Shown here: piece by piece, positions 15,363-20,898 of the stretch
How the letters are laid out: the number at the start of each line of letters is the position of its first letter
How positions within the stretch are numbered: position 1 is the first letter of the stretch
From: Clostridiales bacterium
Lineage (GTDB): Bacteria > Bacillota > Clostridia > Saccharofermentanales > Saccharofermentanaceae
NCBI GenBank assembly: GCA_003543635.1
Contig: DNAE01000124.1
Span: forward strand, 1-20,898
Length of the DNA stretch: 20,898 nucleotides
Direction: 5' to 3'
Program-made: the position numbers and the translations under genes
Notes under the pieces: generated by a model
The model's database searches: none
Told to the model about the DNA's origin: nothing
What the model saw: only the letters and a program-made list of their open reading frames with translations

Positions 15363-17027
15363 TTACTCCTTGATCATTCTGTTGAACGCACATATTATAG
15401 CACGAACAGAGGACTTTGTTACGGAAGACGATACACCGGCACCGAGGAACACCTGTCTGTCGGAAGTCCTCCTGATCTCGATATACGTGATAGCGGCGGA
15501 ATCGGTACCGCTCTTCATGGCGTGCTCACTATACATATTGATGGAGAATCCCACACCCGTATATGCGGAGAAGGCATTTACGAAGGCATCGAGGAGACCG
15601 TTACCCGCACCCTTGATGGTGGCCTTGGATCCGTTGACCGTGATGACCGCCTCCACCTCGGACTTCTTATCCCCCAGGGCATGCTCGGTGAAGGAGAGCA
15701 GTCCGTAGGGAGCCAGCACGTTGATGTAGTTATCATCGAAAAGCTCGAAGACCTGCTGGGGCAACAGTTCCGTCTCATGGGAGTCGGTCTCCTGCTTAAT
15801 GACCTTGATGAAATCACGCTGGAAGCTCTTGGGCAGGATAACACCGAAGAAGTTCTCCATGACATAGGAGACTCCTCCCCTTCCGGACTGGCTGTTGATC
15901 CTGATGATGGGCTCGTAATCCCTTCCCACATCCGCGGGATCGATGGGCAGATAGGGAACCTCCCAGATGTCCGATCCCCTCTCTTGCATCTTTTTCTTAC
16001 CCTTGTTGATGGCATCCTGATGGGAACCGGAGAAAGCGGTAAATACTAGTTTTCCCGCCCAGGGATGCCTGGGTTCCACATGCATTCCCGTGCATTCTTC
16101 GTATACATCGATGCATCTGTTTATGTTGGAGAAATCAAGCTCGGGATCCACCCCCTGCATCATCATGTTGATTGCCAGAGTGATTATGTCCACGTTACCG
16201 GTGCGCTCTCCGTTTCCGAACAGGGTTCCCTCCACCCTGTCTGCACCCGCCAGCATACCCAGTTCCGATGCGGCTACTGCAGTACCCCTGTCGTTGTGGG
16301 TATGGACGGAAACGATCATCTGATCCCTCCATCTCGTATTCTTGCAGAAGTATTCGATCATGTCGGCGTAGACGTTGGGAAGGGTGTATTCCACCGTCTC
16401 GGGCAGATTGATGATAGCCTTGTTCTCCTTAGTCGGTTGCCATACATCGAGTACGGCATCGCAGATCCTCACCGCAAAGTCAGGCTCCGTGGAGGAATAG
16501 CTCTCGGGAGAATACTCAAGGATATATTCCGTATCACCCCTCGCAGAATCGATATACTCCTTGATCATCCTGGCACCGTCAACGGCCAGCTCAACGCACT
16601 GATCCTGATCGAATCCGAATACCACTTCACGCTGCAGGGTGCTCGTGGAATTATAAAGGTGGATAACCGCCTTGGGGGCACCGTAAACGGCGTCCATGGT
16701 CTTGGAGATTATATGTTCCCTGGACTGGGTGAGCACCTGAATGGCAACATCATCAGGTATCAGATCGTTATCGATCAGATATCTGCAGAAATTATAGTCA
16801 GTCTCCGAAGCCGCGGGGAATCCGATCTCGATGGTCTTGAAGCCCAGTTCCACCAGGAATTTGAAGAACTCCAGTTTCTGATCGAGGTTCATGGGGACCT
16901 CCAAAGCCTGGTTGCCGTCCCTGAGGTCCACGGAACACCATATGGGTGCCCTGTCGATGGTCCTGCCCGGCCATTCCCTGTTCTCGATCTTAACTTCCGG
17001 GATCTTTCTGTACTTTTTGTAGTTCAT
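15363..17027 (-). CDS. leuA: 2-isopropylmalate synthase
   Basis: LeuA condenses acetyl-CoA with 2-ketoisovalerate, the first step of leucine synthesis. The 554-residue protein resembles the longer LeuA type also found in Actinobacteria. It has RAPIWCSVDLRDGNQAL with the metal-binding Asp, ETDYNF, VSVHTHNDRGTAVA with the metal-binding histidines, LFGNGERTGNVD, and a C-terminal dimer-swapped LeuA regulatory domain (~430-554) containing KGAGNGLLDAF, the leucine feedback region. The ATG at 17025-17027 is chosen because GGAGG lies five bases upstream; the longer frame starting at TTG 17039 would put that site inside the coding region. It follows a leucine T-box and is tightly linked to glf downstream. 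No other leu genes are in the window. Confidence 0.96.
   Translation of the reverse strand: MNYKKYRKIPEVKIENREWPGRTIDRAPIWCSVDLRDGNQALEVPMNLDQKLEFFKFLVELGFKTIEIGFPAASETDYNFCRYLIDNDLIPDDVAIQVLTQSREHIISKTMDAVYGAPKAVIHLYNSTSTLQREVVFGFDQDQCVELAVDGARMIKEYIDSARGDTEYILEYSPESYSSTEPDFAVRICDAVLDVWQPTKENKAIINLPETVEYTLPNVYADMIEYFCKNTRWRDQMIVSVHTHNDRGTAVAASELGMLAGADRVEGTLFGNGERTGNVDIITLAINMMMQGVDPELDFSNINRCIDVYEECTGMHVEPRHPWAGKLVFTAFSGSHQDAINKGKKKMQERGSDIWEVPYLPIDPADVGRDYEPIIRINSQSGRGGVSYVMENFFGVILPKSFQRDFIKVIKQETDSHETELLPQQVFELFDDNYINVLAPYGLLSFTEHALGDKKSEVEAVITVNGSKATIKGAGNGLLDAFVNAFSAYTGVGFSINMYSEHAMKSGTDSAAITYIEIRRTSDRQVFLGAGVSSSVTKSSVRAIICAFNRMIKE
15366..15371 (-). promoter_or_regulatory. glf ribosome binding site inside the leuA 3' end
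   Basis: AAGGAG is formed by the last two leuA codons just before its TAA and lies nine bases from the glf ATG. This suggests translational coupling of glf to leuA. Confidence 0.75.
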
Positions 17028-17032
17028 CTTCT

Positions 17033-17037
17033 CCTCC
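17033..17037 (-). promoter_or_regulatory. leuA ribosome binding site
   Basis: GGAGG, five bases before the ATG at 17027. It lies immediately downstream of the T-box terminator stem and decides between the ATG and an in-frame TTG at 17039. Confidence 0.8.
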
Positions 17038-17044
17038 AATAAAT

Positions 17045-17077
17045 ACGACCCTCCGTCTTATAGAGACGAAGGGTCGT
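17045..17077 (-). terminator. T-box intrinsic terminator in the leuA leader
   Basis: On the minus strand ACGACCCT-TCGTCT pairs with AGACGG-AGGGTCGT around a short loop, a strong stem. It overlaps sequence next to the conserved T-box motif, as needed for mutually exclusive antiterminator folding. The following U-run is short and interrupted (ATTTATT), so termination may be incomplete. Confidence 0.75.
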
Positions 17078-17308
17078 TCGCGGTACCACTCTATTTCATC
17101 ATAAAGATGCACTTTACGGATACGGGATACTCTCCGATATCCTGTCCCTGTAACGGTGGACATCCGTCCTCTCCTACTTATCCGACGGGATGTTCAGATG
17201 GCTGCTCCGGGGTGAGTTCCCTTGGGTTTGCGGCTGTCTTGCACCTACCGACAGCTCTCTGTACGCATTTACCTGAGGTACTGATCCCCATCTACGCTTT
17301 GGTCTATT
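17045..17308 (-). promoter_or_regulatory. Leucine-specific T-box riboswitch leader of leuA
   Basis: The minus-strand leader contains the diagnostic T-box sequence AGAGTGGTACCGCG (17079-17092) just upstream of a strong terminator hairpin. Stem I is recognisable: GATCAGTACC (AGTA box, near 17275-17285), AGAGAGCTGTCGG followed by AGGTGCAAGACAGC (distal loop), and GGGAACTCACCC. In the last, CTC at 17214-17216 sits at the specifier position and codes for leucine, matching the downstream leuA. Uncharged tRNA-Leu should pair with the specifier and with the T-box bulge, favouring the antiterminator. The leader is about 280 bases and fills the gap between the lipoprotein gene and leuA. It would control glf and gtrA as well. 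Confidence 0.95.
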
Positions 17309-17314
17309 TTTATG

Positions 17315-17343
17315 ATAATAACAAATCGTTATCTAAAGGTCAA
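17315..17343 (-). promoter_or_regulatory. Promoter of the T-box-leuA-glf-gtrA operon
   Basis: On the minus strand TTGACC (17338-17343, 5/6) and TATTAT (17315-17320, 5/6) are exactly 17 bases apart. The -35 hexamer contains the TGA stop codon of the lipoprotein gene. Predicted initiation near 17308 is just upstream of T-box stem I, the expected place. Confidence 0.75.
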
Positions 17344-19172
17344 ACCTCACCGACGGTGCAGACACCGTAGGCCATAAGTTCGCCATCCGCATCATCTTCC
17401 CAGAGTGCACAGATATAGATTCCGTCAACTACGGAAGAATCAAGGATGATATCGTAGTAAGGTCCGTCGGAATATGTAGTCTGATTAACTGTTCCGTAAT
17501 CCAGGAATGTGAAGTCATTGAAATCCGTTGTTCCGAGAGGAGCATAATAGAATTCATAGTATCTTCCGGGATCGGATGTCTCAGTTGTCCTTACCGCGAG
17601 CATGATCTCGGATGTGCCGCTGGGGTACTTACCGCCAACGAGCCACTCTTCATTTTCAGTATCCCACCAGTCGAGAAGATCGACACTCGAGGATACGATC
17701 TCTGTTGCACCTGCGGTGAAATCATCGGGAGCCGTATCACCGGAGGGCGTTGACGTGGGCGTTGACGTGGGAGTTGCGGAACCGTCAGCGGCGCCGTATG
17801 TACTATTTACAACGGTACAAGTATTGGATGCGATCTGAGTTCCGTCAAGAGCGAAGAACGTGATGGTGTACTCGCCGCTGTAAAGATATCCGTCAGGAGC
17901 AGAAACAGCGGGAACATCGGATGCATAGAAATAAGCCTCGATATACATACCGGAATCGGACCTGTCGGAAGATGTATAAATGGTCGATCCGTTATAAGCT
18001 ACCTCATAGTAGAAATCCCATATGAAGGAATAGTCCTGGGCGTCAATCGTGGGAATGATATCAAGCTCGATATCCGTGGCATTAGTGTATGTTACACCGT
18101 CACCGTCATCCCACCACCACTCGGTATGGTCTACGCAGGGAATATAGTCACTGCCGTTGGAAACTGTAGGAACGGCTGCAGCTACGGAAGGTGTGTAATA
18201 TAAAAGATACTCGTAGATATCAGAGAAGAAATAATCATCAGAGATAATGAGTTCTCCGTTGTCGTCGTATTCGAATTCGAATGTCTCCGTTCTGGTAAGC
18301 ATCATGCCGGAGACGTTCATCTCAGATGCAAGCTCGTCAAGGGTAGTTGCATAGGAATCGTCGTCAATACTGTAGTAGTCAGGCTCGGAGAAATCAACAT
18401 CGATGCTTCCGCCGTTCTCGGTAAGCACGGCAGAATCCTCGTTGATAACATAAGTTGTCCTGTTTGCAATAGCCTCATAAACGACCTTCTCATCGTAGTT
18501 GTCGAGGTTAAGGATATCCGCAATACCCGCAGTGGTATCCTCATCATAAGCGCAGATCTGGGCGATGGTATCCACATCCATATTGACGATGGCATCGGCA
18601 AGAGCCTCGGCACGCTCGATAAGGGCGCCTGCGAAGGAGATCTCAAAATCCTTGAAAGCAAACAGCTTATCAAAATCCTTGGAATCATAATTGGAAAGTA
18701 CCCACTCGTCATCCTCAAGGGAGAACTCCATGGTTACCTTTATCTCCTGGACCTCCTCGGAATCAGCAAGTGCTGCGGTGAATGTATCGAGATCGGAAGT
18801 ATTCTCCTCGTCCTCTGCAACGGCCTCATAATCGACCATTGTGAAGATTACATCAACGGATCCCTCTTCATCCTTTGTCGAACCCTCGGCGGAATCCTCA
18901 TCGATCTCGAAGCTCATCGTATCCGCGATGGCCTCATCGATCTCATCGAGCTCTTCACCGAATGCTGCAACAAGCTCTTCCTTATCCGCCTTCTTCAATC
19001 CCGCAAGATCAGCAATATCCTCGGCATTGAGATCACATACGGCATTGGCAACTTCTTCTGCCTTATCGATGATCTGATCCTTGGACTTATCCAGGATACT
19101 GCTACAAGCGGTAACAGATGCGATCATTGAAGCGCAGATAAAAAGTGACGTTACTTTTTTGAAAGACTTCAT
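17340..19172 (-). CDS. Acidic lipoprotein with two ~145-residue repeats and an HTEWWW domain, function unknown
   Basis: From the ATG at 19170-19172 (AAGGAGG nine bases upstream) this is a 610-residue protein. It has a lipoprotein signal: MKSFKK, hydrophobic segment, lipobox VTAC with Cys23. The mature protein is very acidic. Two repeats (~25-170 and ~171-320) share a helical start, the motif GS(V/I)DV.F...DY and a following TxEF strand. Next come CVDHTEWWWDDGDG and an Ig-like beta domain (~340-440), a Thr/Pro-rich linker (TPTSTPTSTP), and a C-terminal beta-rich domain with Trp/Tyr-rich sequence. I do not recognise the family; the repeats could have an NTF2-like fold, but that is a guess. A paralogue lies directly upstream. 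The longer frame starting at TTG 19196 would place the ribosome site inside the gene. There is no terminator before the leuA promoter. Confidence 0.85.
   Translation of the reverse strand: MKSFKKVTSLFICASMIASVTACSSILDKSKDQIIDKAEEVANAVCDLNAEDIADLAGLKKADKEELVAAFGEELDEIDEAIADTMSFEIDEDSAEGSTKDEEGSVDVIFTMVDYEAVAEDEENTSDLDTFTAALADSEEVQEIKVTMEFSLEDDEWVLSNYDSKDFDKLFAFKDFEISFAGALIERAEALADAIVNMDVDTIAQICAYDEDTTAGIADILNLDNYDEKVVYEAIANRTTYVINEDSAVLTENGGSIDVDFSEPDYYSIDDDSYATTLDELASEMNVSGMMLTRTETFEFEYDDNGELIISDDYFFSDIYEYLLYYTPSVAAAVPTVSNGSDYIPCVDHTEWWWDDGDGVTYTNATDIELDIIPTIDAQDYSFIWDFYYEVAYNGSTIYTSSDRSDSGMYIEAYFYASDVPAVSAPDGYLYSGEYTITFFALDGTQIASNTCTVVNSTYGAADGSATPTSTPTSTPSGDTAPDDFTAGATEIVSSSVDLLDWWDTENEEWLVGGKYPSGTSEIMLAVRTTETSDPGRYYEFYYAPLGTTDFNDFTFLDYGTVNQTTYSDGPYYDIILDSSVVDGIYICALWEDDADGELMAYGVCTVGEV
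17747..17776. repeat. Short tandem repeat encoding the Thr-Pro linker
   Basis: The 12-base unit GCGTTGACGTGG is repeated twice exactly (17747-17758, 17759-17770) and then partly. It encodes the TPTSTPTSTP linker of the lipoprotein on the minus strand. Unit gain or loss would keep the frame. Confidence 0.8.
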
Positions 19173-19203
19173 GTCATCTTCCCTCCTTAATAACAATTAA
19201 TTA

Positions 19204-19232
19204 ATAATACCAAATTTTTTGATATTTATAAA
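19204..19232 (-). promoter_or_regulatory. Possible promoter of the first lipoprotein gene
   Basis: On the minus strand TTTATA (19227-19232, 4/6) and TATTAT (19204-19209, 5/6) are 17 bases apart in an AT-rich 73-base gap between the two paralogues. It lies about 32 bases before the lipoprotein ATG. Co-transcription with the upstream paralogue is also possible. Confidence 0.45.
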
Positions 19233-19233
19233 G

Positions 19234-19245
19234 CCTGTTAACAGG
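19234..19245. repeat. Perfect 12-base palindrome after the upstream paralogue
   Basis: CCTGTTAACAGG is a perfect palindrome directly after the TGA stop at 19246-19248. As RNA it gives only a four-pair stem with a TTAA loop, and no U-run follows closely, so a terminator is doubtful. A protein-binding site is possible. Confidence 0.4.
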
Positions 19246-20898
19246 TCATTCCACGAGGATCGTGGAATAAGCCAAAAGAGGAGCCGAAGCGGGATCGTTA
19301 TTATCAGGGACATCTTCATACATCATGCACATGTATAGTCCCGGTTCAAGCGTTTCATAGTACATCAGGAAGAACTCGTCGCTACTTCCATCAAAGTAGG
19401 CGTAATCCTCATATACGGGGTCAAGCGGACCCACCTGATGACCGTTATTGTAGTAGTATTCGTAGTAGACCTCATCGGGATCATCCTCAAATGTTGCCAC
19501 TACTGTTATACCGAGCAGATCCGTTCCGTCGATACTGTCCGTATCATAGACTGCGCCTCTTTCCATGTCATACCAAAGGAAAGAAGTAACATTCGGATCG
19601 ATTATGGTCTCACCCGTCTGAGTAATCCCGTTTATGTCGGGAACCGTTATATCCCCCGTGAAGGAACCGCTTTCCGTGTTGGTTACTTCCGTAGAATCAG
19701 ATGCAAGGAGCGTACCATCCATGGCATAAAAAGATATCCCGTAGGTTCCCCCGAAGAGCAGACCGTTATCGTCGATAAGGCCGGGGCACTCCGAGACCGA
19801 CAGGGAGGCTTCGATATAAGAACCGCAATCCTCCATTTCAGGGCTCACATAAATAAGATCGTCCCCGTAGTAGACTTCATAGTAAAAACTCCAAGGGAAT
19901 GCATAGTCAGAAGCATCATCCGTGGGAACGATACAGAGTTCAATGGCAGGGGTATCGATATATGTTCCGTCGTCTTCTCCCCACCACCATTCGGTGTGAT
20001 CCACCTTGGAGGCGAGCATGTCCGAGGGGATCATCTGATCTTCAAGGGAAGGATCAAACTCATTCATGAAGAAAAGGACTTCACCGATCATTCCCTCAAA
20101 GTCGCTGAAACGGACTCCGTCGTCTTCCGAGGCAAACTCGTATGTCACCCGTCTCTCGATGGTAAGATCTGTTTCTCTTATTGCATCAGCCAGATCCTCA
20201 TAGGAAGTAAAGAAGCCGGATTCGGTAACGCTCTCATAATCGGGATAGGTAAACACCACATCAATGGTCCCCGTATCTCCGTTCAAGATCAGGGAATCCT
20301 CGTCGACCTCGCAGGACATACCCTCCAGGATCGCTTCCTGATAGCATTCCATCCACGAGGCAGTAAGCTCCATGAGGTATTCGAGGCTATCAGCGTCGTA
20401 CAAGGAATCAGCTAATATATACTGTGATATCACACTCCCGTCCAAAGATAAATATGCCTCCGAAAGCGTCGAGGCGGCGGATATGACATCGGAAGCAAAG
20501 ATGAAATTATCATCCACGAAGGAATACAGTTGATCCACTTCCTTTGAGTCGAAATTCTTAAGAAAGAGCTCATTACCAACCTGTTCAAATTCCATGGTCA
20601 TCAAGATGTCAGTATTCCTGACTTCCCGGACAGCAGCCAATAGCTCCTCCTCATTTGTTATGTCGGGATCCCCCAGAAGGCTGTCGATATCGGGTACTTC
20701 GAAATAAACATCAACGGAACCCGATTCCTCATCCTTATCAAATCTGCAGGATTCTTCATCGATGTAATAGGAGGAATTCTCCCTGATGACGTCCAGCACA
20801 TCTTCGGGGAGCGAAGATGAAGAAAAGAACTCTTCCAGTTCCTCCTCCTCGCTCTTCTTCATATCCGTCACGGATGAGATCCCTTCCACATCCATGCG
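19246..20898 (-). CDS. Paralogue of the HTEWWW lipoprotein, 5' end outside the window
   Basis: The frame is open to the window edge (551 codons). It aligns from its first residues with the middle of the first repeat of the neighbouring lipoprotein, so the Met at 20895 is probably internal and a signal peptide lies beyond the window. It shows the same order: two repeats with SGSVDVYFEVPD and TGTIDVVFTYPDYES, then KVDHTEWWWGEDDG, an Ig-like domain containing FYEVYYGDDLIYVSPEMED, and a C-terminal beta-rich domain rich in Tyr and acidic residues. It lacks the Thr-Pro linker. The two genes are a tandem duplication that has diverged a lot. Surface exposure is inferred from the paralogue. Function is unknown. 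Confidence 0.8.
   Translation of the reverse strand, partial: RMDVEGISSVTDMKKSEEEELEEFFSSSSLPEDVLDVIRENSSYYIDEESCRFDKDEESGSVDVYFEVPDIDSLLGDPDITNEEELLAAVREVRNTDILMTMEFEQVGNELFLKNFDSKEVDQLYSFVDDNFIFASDVISAASTLSEAYLSLDGSVISQYILADSLYDADSLEYLMELTASWMECYQEAILEGMSCEVDEDSLILNGDTGTIDVVFTYPDYESVTESGFFTSYEDLADAIRETDLTIERRVTYEFASEDDGVRFSDFEGMIGEVLFFMNEFDPSLEDQMIPSDMLASKVDHTEWWWGEDDGTYIDTPAIELCIVPTDDASDYAFPWSFYYEVYYGDDLIYVSPEMEDCGSYIEASLSVSECPGLIDDNGLLFGGTYGISFYAMDGTLLASDSTEVTNTESGSFTGDITVPDINGITQTGETIIDPNVTSFLWYDMERGAVYDTDSIDGTDLLGITVVATFEDDPDEVYYEYYYNNGHQVGPLDPVYEDYAYFDGSSDEFFLMYYETLEPGLYMCMMYEDVPDNNDPASAPLLAYSTILVE

Noticed and set aside
16065..17042. 325-codon plus-strand frame opposite leuA
   Set aside because: Shadow of leuA, with no ribosome site or motif.
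17747..17776. Tandem repeat as a CRISPR or phase-variation tract
   Set aside because: Units are 12 bases, in frame and without spacers; it is simply the coding repeat of a Thr-Pro linker, and copy changes would not shift the frame.
19234..19245. CCTGTTAACAGG as a terminator for the upstream paralogue
   Set aside because: Only four base pairs can form around the TTAA loop and no adjacent U-run follows, so I list it only as a palindrome.
19438..20415. 325-codon plus-strand frame opposite the second lipoprotein paralogue
   Set aside because: The minus-strand frame is homologous to its neighbour across its whole length, which proves the coding strand.

Overview
The window looks like chromosomal DNA from an anaerobic Firmicute, most likely class Clostridia. 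The evidence is a four-gene miaB-mutS-mutL-miaA operon, a tRNA-sensing T-box in front of leuA, a LexA gene with a Bacillus/Clostridium-type SOS box, strong GGAGG-type ribosome binding sites, and lipoproteins with a Firmicute-like lipobox. Base composition is intermediate. I see no rRNA, tRNA, insertion sequence, integrase or CRISPR array. Genus cannot be told from the sequence alone.

Left end (1-2333): the 5' part of gdhA (glutamate dehydrogenase, minus strand, running off the window) has its own promoter. Upstream lie two unrecognised minus-strand genes, a basic single-pass membrane protein and a sigma-region-4-like HTH protein. They are divergent from lexA, with a SOS box in the shared intergenic region. 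lexA ends at a probably bidirectional terminator that also serves miaA.

Repair/tRNA block (2333-9307, minus): miaB, mutS, mutL and miaA are packed with overlaps or 2-base gaps and are probably one transcript. It joins two tRNA A37 modification enzymes (MiaA adds the isopentenyl group, MiaB methylthiolates it) to mismatch repair (MutS, MutL).

Envelope block (9377-15356): a secreted, membrane-anchored PBP5-type carboxypeptidase homologue that has lost its nucleophilic serine and the lysine of KTG; a large GT-C/YfhO-like membrane protein; a Wzy-like polysaccharide polymerase; a GtrA protein; and UDP-galactopyranose mutase (glf). Strands alternate, and both convergent gene pairs abut or overlap with no terminator. 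The set suggests synthesis of a galactofuranose-containing surface glycan.

Leucine block (14253-17340, minus): a promoter sitting on the stop codon of the upstream gene drives a leucine-specific T-box (specifier CUC), then leuA, glf and gtrA tightly coupled. This would put a cell-surface sugar gene under tRNA-Leu control.

Right end (17340-20898, minus): two tandem paralogous acidic genes. The complete one is a lipoprotein. Each has two copies of a ~145-residue repeat, a shared HTEWWW-containing domain and a C-terminal beta-rich domain. The second is cut by the window edge. Their function is unknown.

The best candidates for something undescribed are the catalytically dead PBP5 homologue, the SOS-box-linked HTH/membrane-protein pair beside lexA, the T-box-leuA-glf-gtrA operon and the HTEWWW lipoprotein family.
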